Positions 34,895 through 43,717 of a DNA stretch of 64,000 nucleotides are shown here, piece after piece. Position numbers and translations under genes: made by a program. This stretch comes from JAHRAW01 sp965262585 (GTDB lineage: Bacteria; Pseudomonadota; Gammaproteobacteria; Arenicellales; Poriferihabitantaceae): the NCBI GenBank assembly GCA_965262585.1, contig OZ253546.1:1736001-1800000 (forward strand), given 5' to 3'. The number at the start of each line of letters is the position of its first letter. The stretch's first letter is position 1. The notes under the pieces are model-generated. The model ran no database searches. It was given only the letters and a program-made list of their open reading frames with translations, and was not told where the DNA came from.

Positions 34895-36534
34895 ACAAGG
34901 AATACGACTACATCATTCTGGGCGCGGGCTCCGCTGGTTGCGTGCTCGCCAACCGCTTGTCGGAAAGCGGCGAGAATTCGGTTCTGATTCTTGAGGCGGG
35001 GCCCATGGATCGCAAGTGGTTAATCCGCATTCCCGCCGGTGTTTACAGCGTCTATAAAGACCCCGACTTGAATTGGAATTACCAGTCCGAGGTCGAGCCA
35101 CACTGCGATCATCGCACCATCGAGTTGCCGCGCGGCAAGGTGGTGGGCGGCTCGTCTTCAATCAATTCGATGGTCTATATGCGCGGCCATCCGTTGGACT
35201 ACGACCGGTGGGCGGCGAATTTCGACTTGCCGAGTTGGCGGTATCAAAACTGCCTGCCGTATTTCAGAAAATGCGAATCATCGGACCGCGGCGAGAACGA
35301 ATGGCGCGGCGCTTCGGGCCCGTTGATGGTAACCCGTGGCAAATTGGAAAACCCGTTGTTCGACGCGCTGGAGCAAGCCGGCGAACAATCCGGGCAAGGA
35401 AATTCAGAAGACTTAAGCGGCTATAAACCGGAAGGCATCGCGCGCTTCGACAGCACCATCGGCAACGGCCGCAGATGTAGCGCCGCCGATGCACACTTGA
35501 AACCGGCGCTGACACGCGACAATGTTTGCTTGCGGGTTAACGCGTTGGTCGAAAAAATCGTGATCGAAAATAACCGCGCGGTCGGGGTGCGCTACGCCAC
35601 CGCAAAAGGCACGCACACGGCGCGCGCCGGTAAGTCGGTGCTGGTCGCCTGCGGTGCCATCAAGTCGCCGCAACTGCTGATGCTATCCGGCATCGGCGCG
35701 GCTGACCGCTTGCGCGCACACGGCATCGAGCCGCTGCTCGACCTCAAAGGTGTCGGGCAAAATTTACAAGATCACTTGTTTATCAACAGCGTATTTTTAT
35801 GCACCAAACCGGTCACCCTCGACTACCTCGCCAACCCGCTGCATAAACTTCGAGTTGGCGCACAATGGCTACTGACACACACCGGCGTGGCCGCCTCCAA
35901 CATCTGGGAAATGGGCGGGCTGGTGTTTGGCAACGACGCGGCAGCGCATCCAAATCTGCAATACCACTTCACCCCGGTCTATAGCCGTTATCACGGACGC
36001 CGCATCGAATTGGTGCAAGGGTATCAATTGAACGCCGACCAGTTGCGTCCGGCGAGCAGGGGCACGGTCGAATTAAACTCAAACAACCCCGCCGACCGGC
36101 CGTTGGTGCGCTTCAATTATTTATCCGAACCACACGATGTGCGCGAATTGATTGAAGCGCATAAAAAGATGCAAGAGTTGATGGCACAACCCGCATTCGA
36201 TGCGTTTCGCGGGCAACGAATCATTCCCGACCCCGCCGTCCAAACCGACCGAGAAATCGAATCCTTCATCCGCGCCACCGCCTCAACCGATTACCACCCG
36301 TGCGGTACCTGCCGCATGGGCGACGACCCATACGCGGTCACCGACGGCGAACTGCGCGTCCACGGTATCGAAAATTTGCGCGTAGTCGATGCCTCGGTCA
36401 TGCCCGACATCATCAGCGGCAACCTCAACGCCCCAACACAAATGATCGCCGAACGCGCCGCCGATTTTATTCTCGGCCACAACCAATTGCCGCCACAACA
36501 CGCGACGTTTCATTTTTTGCAACGCGCGCGCTGA
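34891..36534 (+). CDS. GMC-family FAD oxidoreductase (choline/alcohol dehydrogenase-like)
   Basis: 547 aa from TTG 34891, which overlaps the ppsA stop; no ATG fits because the FAD fold begins at residue 7. FAD loop YIILGAGSAGCVLANRLSE, GMC signature 1 in PRGKVVGGSSSINSMVYMRG, signature 2 in GAIKSPQLLMLSGIG, and the C-terminal catalytic histidine in YHPCGTCRMG with the NAPTQMIAERAAD partner region. It most resembles choline dehydrogenase BetA and broad alcohol dehydrogenases. No betaine aldehyde dehydrogenase is adjacent, so the substrate is open. Translational coupling to ppsA is unusual. Confidence 0.9.
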   Translation: MNKEYDYIILGAGSAGCVLANRLSESGENSVLILEAGPMDRKWLIRIPAGVYSVYKDPDLNWNYQSEVEPHCDHRTIELPRGKVVGGSSSINSMVYMRGHPLDYDRWAANFDLPSWRYQNCLPYFRKCESSDRGENEWRGASGPLMVTRGKLENPLFDALEQAGEQSGQGNSEDLSGYKPEGIARFDSTIGNGRRCSAADAHLKPALTRDNVCLRVNALVEKIVIENNRAVGVRYATAKGTHTARAGKSVLVACGAIKSPQLLMLSGIGAADRLRAHGIEPLLDLKGVGQNLQDHLFINSVFLCTKPVTLDYLANPLHKLRVGAQWLLTHTGVAASNIWEMGGLVFGNDAAAHPNLQYHFTPVYSRYHGRRIELVQGYQLNADQLRPASRGTVELNSNNPADRPLVRFNYLSEPHDVRELIEAHKKMQELMAQPAFDAFRGQRIIPDPAVQTDREIESFIRATASTDYHPCGTCRMGDDPYAVTDGELRVHGIENLRVVDASVMPDIISGNLNAPTQMIAERAADFILGHNQLPPQHATFHFLQRAR

Positions 36535-36559
36535 TTATTCGCACCGGCGATCATCCAAC

Positions 36560-36832
36560 TTAGATTCCACCCCGCCGTTTTCTCTTCAATTTAGCCTGAA
36601 TAGCCGCGATTAAATCGCACGGATCGGCGTTCATTCCATTGCAATACAACACCAACTCGATCGGGTCCAATCGCCGCTCGCCTTGTTCCACCTTGCCGAC
36701 CAGCGAATGAACCACGCCAATATTCGCCGCCAGTTGCCGCTGAGTTAACTCGGCCTGCCGTCGCTGTTGCACCAACCAGCCGGTCAGTTCCCGCCACTCG
36801 CCAGAGTAGATAGATTTTCTGAATTTTTTCAT
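36560..36832 (-). CDS. XRE-family helix-turn-helix regulator
   Basis: A 90-aa cytoplasmic DNA-binding protein. The HTH spans about residues 22-62: VQQRRQAELTQRQLAANIGV, then VHSLVGKVEQGERRLDPIEL. It ends with a basic tail KLKRKRRGG. It has the size of phage-type repressors or restriction-modification control proteins. It is divergent from a DNA methyltransferase gene 321 bp away. Two strong palindromes lie at its own start, suggesting autoregulation. Confidence 0.85.
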   Translation of the reverse strand: MKKFRKSIYSGEWRELTGWLVQQRRQAELTQRQLAANIGVVHSLVGKVEQGERRLDPIELVLYCNGMNADPCDLIAAIQAKLKRKRRGGI

Positions 36833-36833
36833 T

Positions 36834-36850
36834 GCACCTATTTTAGGTGC
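36834..36850. promoter_or_regulatory. Palindrome 1, putative operator for the XRE regulator
   Basis: GCACCTATTTTAGGTGC: perfect 7-bp arms around TTT, lying 1 bp upstream of the regulator's ATG. On the minus strand a possible -10 box, TATAAC, is just upstream, so this palindrome would overlap the transcription start and no Shine-Dalgarno can fit; the mRNA may be nearly leaderless. Confidence 0.6.
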
Positions 36851-36858
36851 GTGTTATA

Positions 36859-36879
36859 TTGCCCCCGTTTTAGGGGCAA
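36859..36879. promoter_or_regulatory. Palindrome 2, putative operator for the XRE regulator
   Basis: TTGCCCC-CGTTTTA-GGGGCAA: perfect 7-bp arms with a 7-nt spacer sharing TTTTAGG with palindrome 1, with a centre-to-centre distance of 27 bp. It covers the expected -35 region of the regulator promoter. The remaining 36880-37153 up to the methyltransferase shows no gene or clear motif. Confidence 0.6.
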
Positions 36880-37153
36880 ATCGCACTTAATTTGCACTGT
36901 TAAATTAGATGATTCAAGTACTTATCCATGATGTTCGGCAAAAAAACGCCGCGCAAATGATCCTACCGCTGAGCCGCATTGGCGTTGGCAGGAATGGAAA
37001 TGATTATACCCATCGCGCCGTTTTCCAAGCTGTGCCAATCCGGGTAAGCGGATAACGCAACAAAAAAGCGGCAACAGAATAATCACTGGATTAGTCATAA
37101 GAATAGGTGCCCCCATAGACATAATAAAACCGGTATTTCGTAATCGATTCAGC

Positions 37154-37939
37154 TTGAAAGAGCGGATCCATACCGCCGACTGCGTTGATTTCATGCTTGA
37201 AAATATGGAGCCGGAGTCCGTGGATCTGACGGTCACTTCGCCGCCTTATGATAATTTGCGGGACTATAAAGGCTATTCATTCAATTTCGAAGCAATAGCC
37301 AAAGGGCTTTACCGTGTAACAAAGCGTGGCGGGGTGGTGGTATGGGTTGTTGGCGATAAAGTAATCAAGGGAAGCCGTACGATGACGAGTTTCCGGCAGG
37401 GTCTTTATTTTCAAGAGATTGGTTTTCAAGTTCACGATGTGATGATTTACCAGAAAAAGAATACGCCCTTTATGCGTAGCAACGCCTATACAAATTGCTA
37501 TGAATTTATGTTTATTTTGAGCAAAGGTTCCCCGGCTACTTTCAATCCGCTGAAATCGGCAACCGCACGCAGCGGGTTTGAGTTGCTTACTCACAACAAA
37601 CTACCGGACGGCGTGAATAAAAAAATTCGAAGGGAACTAAAAAAAGAAAAAACCAGAACCAATATCTGGCAATACGCAGTCGGGCTTGGCGGGACAACCA
37701 CGGACAAAATCGCGTTTCAACATCCGGCGGTTTTTCCCGAGAAGTTGGCGGAAGATCAAATTCTATCGTGGACCAATCCCGGCGATCTGGTGTTTGATCC
37801 GATGTGCGGATCCGGAACGACCTGCAAACTGGCGTTATTGAATGACCGCAGTTGGATTGGCGTTGAGATCGCCAAAGAATATGCCGATGTTGCCAGAAAG
37901 CGAATTGAGCAAACCGCGAAACAGCGCAAAATACTGTGA
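37154..37939 (+). CDS. Orphan DNA methyltransferase, N4/N6-amino type (TSPPY motif)
   Basis: A 261-aa class I DNA methyltransferase, starting with TTG 37154 (no upstream ATG; open a little further). Catalytic motif IV TSPPYDNLRDYKGY (about residue 32) precedes SAM motif I FDPMCGSGTTCKLAL (about residue 213), the beta-class order. TSPPY favours N4-cytosine methylation but N6-adenine is possible. There is no endonuclease gene next to it; the neighbours are a divergent XRE regulator and an unrelated YkgJ-like gene. GC content appears below that of the flanking housekeeping genes, consistent with horizontal origin. Target sequence unknown. Confidence 0.88.
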   Translation: MKERIHTADCVDFMLENMEPESVDLTVTSPPYDNLRDYKGYSFNFEAIAKGLYRVTKRGGVVVWVVGDKVIKGSRTMTSFRQGLYFQEIGFQVHDVMIYQKKNTPFMRSNAYTNCYEFMFILSKGSPATFNPLKSATARSGFELLTHNKLPDGVNKKIRRELKKEKTRTNIWQYAVGLGGTTTDKIAFQHPAVFPEKLAEDQILSWTNPGDLVFDPMCGSGTTCKLALLNDRSWIGVEIAKEYADVARKRIEQTAKQRKIL

Positions 37940-38067
37940 GCGGTGAAGCGGATCGCTTCGTCGTTTGCAGAACTACAAGCGGGTATTTGGTCGAAGACGG
38001 CCGCCAAGCCTCCATTCCGACTCACTTTGAGTTAACGTCCCCGCCGGATGCCGCCAATTAATCGCTA

Positions 38068-38922
38068 TCAGCCTGCCGCGCCTTGTGTCCGCCGTTGTTT
38101 TTTCTCCATGCGTATCTCCCTTGCACCCGCTTTCACTGCAATAGTCATTTCACCAAACAAAACTTGCTTTAAAAAACGGCAGGCAAACAACAGTAGTTTG
38201 TCTTCGTCGTCCATCATTGTCTTCAATTCGGTGGCGGGGATGTCGAATACTTCGGTGAAGCCGTCGCTGTTGATGAAATCGCGGAAGTTGTCCATGTCGT
38301 AACTGCACATATCGAAAAGTTGCAGCGAGCGGTCGCTTGGCTTGCCGACGGTGGGGCCGGATGATCGTTTTTTGAGGATGATGTCGCGCCATTCGCGGTT
38401 CATTTCGTCGTATTGTTCAAGTCCCTGCTCTTTGCGGTATTGGCGCACCGTCAGGCGTCTGGGTTCAAAGTGTCCCTTGCAGTGATCTTCCTTGACGACA
38501 AAATAGATATCTTCCACTTTGGCGCTGGCGGTGCGGCGCACGCCCATGGAGCCGAGGGCGTAATAGCGACACGCGCTTGGCCGGTCTTCATAGACACCGC
38601 AGCCGGCCTCGGTGAGGAACACGCATTCGCTGGTGCCGGGTTTGGTTGCCATCTTTAACCCCGGCATTTCGTGGGCGTCCATGGGGAACGGCACGGTGTG
38701 GCGGCCGACCCACTCGGATGAGGTCATCCCGGCGCGGCGTTTCAGGCGCAGGATGTCGTAGGGCATCAGGGTGATGTCGATGTTCTTGCAGCAGGCGTTG
38801 AAACACGACACGCCTTTGTGGCAATTAAACTGGATTTCGCTGTCCGGGGTGAGTTCCACCGGTTGCACCGGGCTTTCCCAGGGAATTTCGTTTTTGATAT
38901 TTTCGAGGTCTTTGTATGTCAT
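38068..38922 (-). CDS. YkgJ-family cysteine-cluster protein
   Basis: A 284-aa protein with eight or more conserved cysteines typical of the zinc- or iron-chelating CxxxCxxCC family: FNCHKGVSCFNACCKNIDI (about residues 32-50), then ECVFL, GCGVYEDRPSACRYYALG (about 105-125). Residues 60-90 contain the LMPYDILRLKRRAGMTS pattern common to this family. It probably binds a metal or Fe-S cluster. Biochemical role unknown. The C-terminal tail is basic. It is convergent with the methyltransferase gene. Confidence 0.85.
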   Translation of the reverse strand: MTYKDLENIKNEIPWESPVQPVELTPDSEIQFNCHKGVSCFNACCKNIDITLMPYDILRLKRRAGMTSSEWVGRHTVPFPMDAHEMPGLKMATKPGTSECVFLTEAGCGVYEDRPSACRYYALGSMGVRRTASAKVEDIYFVVKEDHCKGHFEPRRLTVRQYRKEQGLEQYDEMNREWRDIILKKRSSGPTVGKPSDRSLQLFDMCSYDMDNFRDFINSDGFTEVFDIPATELKTMMDDEDKLLLFACRFLKQVLFGEMTIAVKAGAREIRMEKKQRRTQGAAG

Positions 38923-39065
38923 AATTTTCGCTTCAACTTTTTGGGCAAGCGTCCGTTTTCGGGGGTAAAATCAACCGCTCATAGTAACCCGTGCGCCCGC
39001 AACTGGCAATTCACCGCCGACTTCACCACGATTTTATCACCGATTTTTATCACCATCCGGCTATC

Positions 39066-40523
39066 ATGAATCTCGAAGCGATCATACTGGCTGCGGGCGA
39101 AGGCGTACGGATGCGTTCGACCCTGCCCAAAACCCTGCACCGCATTGGCGGACGGGCGATGCTGGCCCATGTCATCCATGCGGCGGATGCGCTGGGGCCT
39201 GCCAAAATCCATGTGGTGGTCGGCGAACACCCGGAGGCGGTGAAGGCCGCCGTGGAGCGCGATCTCGCCGGTGAGGTAACCGGTGAGGCAGCCAACGGAG
39301 CAATCATCGACCGGATCAACTGGGTCATCCAGAAAAAACGGCTCGGCACCGGGCACGCCGCCCGGCAGGCGATGCCAGCGGTGGATGATTCATCTACGGT
39401 GTTGCTGTTGTATGGCGACACGCCGCTTATTTGCGCGCAAACCCTGAAATCGCTACTCGCCGCCGCCGGTGCTGAAAACTTGGGACTGCTGACCGCCGAA
39501 CTGGAAAATCCGGCGGGGCTTGGGCGAATCGTGCGCGATGCGCGGGGCAAGGTGATTGGCATCGTCGAAGAAAAAGACGCCGATGATGCGCAGCGGCAAA
39601 TCCGCGAATGCAACACCGGCTTCATCGTCGGCCACGCCGCACTCATCAAAGCCGGGCTCGCCAAACTCAATAACAACAACGCCCAGAAAGAATTTTATCT
39701 CACCGACCTCATCGGCCACGCCGTCGCCGCCGGGGTGGAAATCACCGCCTTGCGGGCAACGGATGCGGAAGAAACCCTGGGAGTCAATTCCCAAGCCGAC
39801 CTCGCCCGGGCGGAGCGAATTTATCAAATGAAGCAGGCGCGCGGCTTGCTCGAACAGGGCGTATGCCTGCGCGATCCGGCGCGCTTTGATGTCCGTGGGC
39901 GATGCCAATTCGGGCGCGACTGCGTGGTGGACATCAATGTTATTCTCGACGGCGAAGTGGTGGTCGCCGACCGGTGCACCATCGGCGCCAACACCATCAT
40001 CCGCAACAGCCGCATCGGCGCGGGCAGCGTCATCAAAGCAAACTGCGTCATCGAAGACGCGGTGATTGGCGCGCGCTGCACCATCGGCCCCTTCGCCCGG
40101 CTACGCCCGCAAACCGAACTCGACGACGATGCACGTATCGGCAATTTTGTCGAGATTAAAAAGAGCCGCGTTGGCCGGGGTTCCAAGGTCAATCATCTTA
40201 GTTATGTGGGCGACAGCACCATCGGCAAAAGCGTCAACATCGGCGCCGGAGTCATTACCTGTAATTACGACGGCATCGACAAAAACCACACCATCATCGG
40301 CGATGATGTGTTTATCGGCTCCAACAGCCAACTGGTGGCGCCGCTGACCATCGGTGCCGGTGCCACCATCGGCGCCGGTTCGACTATCACCGAAGAAGTC
40401 TTCAAAGAGACGCTGGCGGTTAGCCGAGTGAAACAAACCACCGTTGACGGCTGGGTGCGGCCAAAGCGGCCAACAACGAAGCGGCGCGCCGAAAAACCAG
40501 CCGGCGACAAAACAAAATTATGA
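39066..40523 (+). CDS. glmU: Bifunctional UDP-GlcNAc pyrophosphorylase / GlcN-1-P acetyltransferase
   Basis: 485 aa from ATG 39066. The N-terminal uridyltransferase has LAAGEGVRMRSTLPKTLH and LLYGDTPLICAQT; the C-terminal left-handed beta-helix of hexapeptide repeats includes GNFVEIKKSRVGRGSKVNHL, SYVGDSTIGKSVNIGAG and NYDGIDKNHTIIGDDVFIGS. It makes UDP-GlcNAc for peptidoglycan and lipid A. Slightly longer than E. coli GlmU (456 aa), partly because of a 12-nt duplication at 39268-39291 encoding EVTGEA. glmS follows after 10 bp. Confidence 0.97.
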   Translation: MNLEAIILAAGEGVRMRSTLPKTLHRIGGRAMLAHVIHAADALGPAKIHVVVGEHPEAVKAAVERDLAGEVTGEAANGAIIDRINWVIQKKRLGTGHAARQAMPAVDDSSTVLLLYGDTPLICAQTLKSLLAAAGAENLGLLTAELENPAGLGRIVRDARGKVIGIVEEKDADDAQRQIRECNTGFIVGHAALIKAGLAKLNNNNAQKEFYLTDLIGHAVAAGVEITALRATDAEETLGVNSQADLARAERIYQMKQARGLLEQGVCLRDPARFDVRGRCQFGRDCVVDINVILDGEVVVADRCTIGANTIIRNSRIGAGSVIKANCVIEDAVIGARCTIGPFARLRPQTELDDDARIGNFVEIKKSRVGRGSKVNHLSYVGDSTIGKSVNIGAGVITCNYDGIDKNHTIIGDDVFIGSNSQLVAPLTIGAGATIGAGSTITEEVFKETLAVSRVKQTTVDGWVRPKRPTTKRRAEKPAGDKTKL

Positions 40524-40533
40524 GCAAAATAGC

Positions 40534-42381
40534 ATGTGCGGAATAGTCGGCGCAGTAGCCCGAGGGGACGTTTTGCCGGTTCTGTTGGAGGGCCTGAAGC
40601 GGCTCGAATACCGTGGCTACGACTCCGCTGGTGTCGCCGTGATCGACCCGACCGTGACCGACCCGGCGAGACGGCTTTTGCGCACCCGCAGCGTTGGCAA
40701 GATCGTCGAACTGGAACGGGCGTTATCGAATTCCGAAACCATGCGGGGTTCCACCGGCATCGCCCATACCCGTTGGGCGACCCACGGCCCGCCGACCGAA
40801 ATCAACGCCCATCCGCACATGAGCGGTGGTTCGCTGGCGTTGGTGTGCAACGGCATCATCGAAAATCACGAAGCCCTGCGCCACGCGCAAAAGGCCGAAG
40901 GCTTCGAATGCGTATCTGATACCGACACCGAAGTGGTGGTCAACGAAATCCGCCGCCACATCCGCAAAGGGCTCGACCTGCGTGAAGCGGTGCGGGCGAC
41001 CGTCGCCGTTCTTCAAGGCGCATATGCCATCGGCGTGGTCAGCGCCGATGAACCCAATCGCCTGCTGGGCGCGCGTCGCGGTTCGCCGCTGGTGGTCGGC
41101 ATCGGCGACGGCGAAGCCTTCATCGCTTCGGACATGATTGCGTTGATCTCGGTAACCCGGGATTTTTTCGTCCTCGAAGACGGCGACATCGTTGACATCA
41201 ACGACGGCAACATCGCCATCGTCGACCAACACGGACGACCGCAAAACCGCGACCGGCACACCTGCTCGTTGTCGCCAGACGCCATCGAACTGGGCGACTA
41301 CCGCCACTACATGCTCAAGGAAATCCACGAACAAGGAGTGGCCATCGCCAATACGCTGGAGGGTCGCATCACCGGTGCGCGAGTGCTGGAGGAATGTTTC
41401 GGCACCGAAGCCAAAGCGATCTTCGACCGCACCCGGGCGGTGCGTATCATCGCCTGCGGCACCAGTTACCACGCTGGCATGGTCGCCGCGTATTGGTTCG
41501 AGCGTTACGGCGTGCCGTGTCGCGCCGAGATCGCCAGCGAGTTTCGGTCGCGCATGCACGCACCGCCCGACGATTGTCTGGTGGTGACGCTGTCGCAATC
41601 CGGCGAAACCATCGACACCCTGACCGCGCTTTCGGTCGCCAAACAGCAGGGCTTCGGCGATTGCCTGACCATCTGCAATTCCCCCGAGAGTTCCCTGGTG
41701 CGCGCCTCGGATCTGGTGCTGATGACCCACGCCGGCACCGAAATCGGGGTCGCTTCCACCAAAGCCTTCACCACCCAACTAACCGCCTTGCGCTTGCTGG
41801 TCATCGCCCTGGGGCGGCGTTTCAACATGACCGAAGCGGACGAAGCCCGCCTAGTTGGCGAGTTGCGCCAACTGCCGGCAAAGGTGGAAAAAGCCATCGC
41901 GCTGGAACCGGTGATCGCGGACATCGCCAAACAATTCGCCGACAAACAGCACGCGCTGTTCCTGGGCCGTGGCGCGCACTACCCAATCGCCTTGGAAGGC
42001 GCACTCAAACTCAAAGAGATCTCCTATATCCACGCCGAAGCCTACCCCGCCGGTGAACTAAAACACGGCCCGTTGGCATTGGTGGATTCCGACATGCCGG
42101 TCATCTCGGTGGCACCCAACGACCGCCTACTGAACAAATTGAAATCCAACATCGAGGAAGTGCGGGCGCGCGGCGGGCGGCTCATCGTGTTCGCCGACCC
42201 GGCTTCGAAGATCGCCGTTGACGACAGCGTTCAGGTCATCGAAATCGCCCCGGTGGACAGCTCCATGGCGCCGATTATCTACACCATTCCGCTGCAACTG
42301 CTTGCCTATCATGTCGCGCTCATCAAAGGCACCGACGTAGACAAGCCGAGAAATCTTGCCAAATCGGTGACCGTGGAATGA
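40534..42381 (+). CDS. glmS: Glutamine-fructose-6-phosphate aminotransferase (isomerizing)
   Basis: 615 aa from ATG 40534, chosen because the second residue must be the catalytic cysteine (MCGIVGAVARGD). The N-terminal glutaminase domain (RTRWATHG-like segment HTRWATHGPPTEINAHPH) feeds ammonia to two SIS sugar-isomerase domains: RIIACGTSYHAGMVAAYW, SQSGETIDTLTALS and EAYPAGELKHGPLALVD; it ends LAKSVTVE as expected. First committed step to UDP-GlcNAc. No glmS ribozyme-like leader fits the 10-bp spacer after glmU. Confidence 0.97.
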   Translation: MCGIVGAVARGDVLPVLLEGLKRLEYRGYDSAGVAVIDPTVTDPARRLLRTRSVGKIVELERALSNSETMRGSTGIAHTRWATHGPPTEINAHPHMSGGSLALVCNGIIENHEALRHAQKAEGFECVSDTDTEVVVNEIRRHIRKGLDLREAVRATVAVLQGAYAIGVVSADEPNRLLGARRGSPLVVGIGDGEAFIASDMIALISVTRDFFVLEDGDIVDINDGNIAIVDQHGRPQNRDRHTCSLSPDAIELGDYRHYMLKEIHEQGVAIANTLEGRITGARVLEECFGTEAKAIFDRTRAVRIIACGTSYHAGMVAAYWFERYGVPCRAEIASEFRSRMHAPPDDCLVVTLSQSGETIDTLTALSVAKQQGFGDCLTICNSPESSLVRASDLVLMTHAGTEIGVASTKAFTTQLTALRLLVIALGRRFNMTEADEARLVGELRQLPAKVEKAIALEPVIADIAKQFADKQHALFLGRGAHYPIALEGALKLKEISYIHAEAYPAGELKHGPLALVDSDMPVISVAPNDRLLNKLKSNIEEVRARGGRLIVFADPASKIAVDDSVQVIEIAPVDSSMAPIIYTIPLQLLAYHVALIKGTDVDKPRNLAKSVTVE

Positions 42382-42707
42382 ACCCGGGGAGTTTGTATCG
42401 AAACATCTACGAAGTGGTCAAGCGAATCCCGCGCGGCTCGGTGGCGAGTTACGGGCGTATCGCAAGGATGGTCAAGTGCAGTGCCCGTGAAGTGGGTTAC
42501 GCCATGGCCGCCACGCCGCCGGATCAAGGCATCCCGTGGCAGCGGGTCATCAACAGCAAGGGCGAAATCAGCGCGCGCAAGGAAGGCGGCAGCGATGACC
42601 GGCAGAAACAAAAACTGCTGGACGAAGGCGTGGTGTTCGATGAAAAAGGCCGGGTGGATTTCGAGCAATTCGGCTGGGTTGAATCCGAGTTGCCGGAAGA
42701 TTGGTGA
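42378..42707 (+). CDS. atl: Alkyltransferase-like protein (ATL, MGMT-related)
   Basis: 109 aa. It has the DNA-binding domain of O6-alkylguanine alkyltransferases (VVKRIPRGSVASYGRIARMV) but the active-site PCHR is replaced by IPWQRVINSKG: tryptophan where the acceptor cysteine should be. Such ATLs bind O6-alkylguanine without repairing it and flag it to nucleotide excision repair. It overlaps the glmS stop by 4 bp and its end overlaps pdxA, so it is coupled to both. Confidence 0.92.
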   Translation: MNPGSLYRNIYEVVKRIPRGSVASYGRIARMVKCSAREVGYAMAATPPDQGIPWQRVINSKGEISARKEGGSDDRQKQKLLDEGVVFDEKGRVDFEQFGWVESELPEDW

Positions 42708-43717
42708 ACGGGCAAGCAGCGGACAATTCCTTGCCCCGCATTCTCATCACCACCGGCGAGCCCGCTGGCATAGGCCCGGACATTACGCTGCAATCTGCCA
42801 CGGCATCGCTTCCCGGGCGCATCATTGCCATCGGTGACCGCGCCCTGTTGACGGCGCGCGCTAAACTTTTGGGGCTGAAGGTCAAGGTGGTGGATGATGA
42901 TGACGACCAATCCCACCAGCCCCACCAGCCGGGAATACTGGCGGTGATTCATCATCCGTGTAAATCGCCAGTGGTCCCCGGAGAATCAAACCCCGAAAAC
43001 AGTGAATATGTAGTCGGCTGCATCGACCGGGCGGTAGATCTTTGCCTCGCCGGTCGGTTTGACGCCATGGTTACCGCCCCGGTCAACAAGGCCGTCATCA
43101 ACCGCGCCGGTATCGAGTTTTCCGGCCACACCGAGTGGATCGCCGAACGCTGCCGCGCGCCGTCGCCGGTGATGATGCTGGCAAGCGGCGACCTGCGGGT
43201 ATGCTTGCTGACCACCCACATCCCCTTGGCGGAGGTTGCAAGCCGAGTCACCAAAAGCCGCATCCAAGAAGTAGTCGGCGTGATTCTTGGCGACCTCCGC
43301 CGCAGATTCAACATCCAAAAACCGGTCATCGGCGTGTGCGGACTCAACCCCCACGCCGGCGAAGGCGGCTACTTGGGCCGGGAAGAAATCGATATAATCA
43401 CCCCGGCCCTTGATGAACTGCGCGCCACGGGCGCCGATGTAGTCGGCCCAATTCCGGCGGACACCGCGTTCACCCCCGCCCGGCTGGCATCCCTTGATGC
43501 GGTGTTGGCGATGTATCATGACCAGGGCCTGCCGGTGAGCAAACACGCAAACTTCGGCGAAACCGTGAACATCACCCTCGGCCTACCCATCGTCCGCACC
43601 TCAGTCGACCACGGCACCGCCCTCGAATTGGCAGCCACCGGAACCGCCGACGAATCCAGCCTCAAAGCAGCCATCACGCTGGCTTGCCAGTTGGCTGGCA
43701 AATCAACAATCCGTTGA
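42704..43717 (+). CDS. pdxA: 4-hydroxythreonine-4-phosphate dehydrogenase
   Basis: 337 aa from GTG 42704 overlapping the previous stop (TTG 42701 is also in frame). It oxidises 4-phosphohydroxy-L-threonine in pyridoxal phosphate synthesis. ITTGEPAGIGPDI opens the fold; TAPVNKAVIN, FSGHTEWIAERC and MYHDQGLPVSKH carry metal ligands; GLNPHAGEGGYLGREEID and GLPIVRTSVDHGTALELA are diagnostic. A 9-nt exact duplication (42912-42929) gives the unusual acidic/His-Pro stretch DDDDQSHQPHQP near residue 70. rsmA starts at its stop. Confidence 0.95.
   Translation: MNGQAADNSLPRILITTGEPAGIGPDITLQSATASLPGRIIAIGDRALLTARAKLLGLKVKVVDDDDDQSHQPHQPGILAVIHHPCKSPVVPGESNPENSEYVVGCIDRAVDLCLAGRFDAMVTAPVNKAVINRAGIEFSGHTEWIAERCRAPSPVMMLASGDLRVCLLTTHIPLAEVASRVTKSRIQEVVGVILGDLRRRFNIQKPVIGVCGLNPHAGEGGYLGREEIDIITPALDELRATGADVVGPIPADTAFTPARLASLDAVLAMYHDQGLPVSKHANFGETVNITLGLPIVRTSVDHGTALELAATGTADESSLKAAITLACQLAGKSTIR

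Noticed and set aside
40524..40533. glmS ribozyme upstream of glmS
   Set aside because: Only 10 bp separate glmU and glmS and there is no room for the ribozyme; this regulation is mostly seen in Firmicutes.
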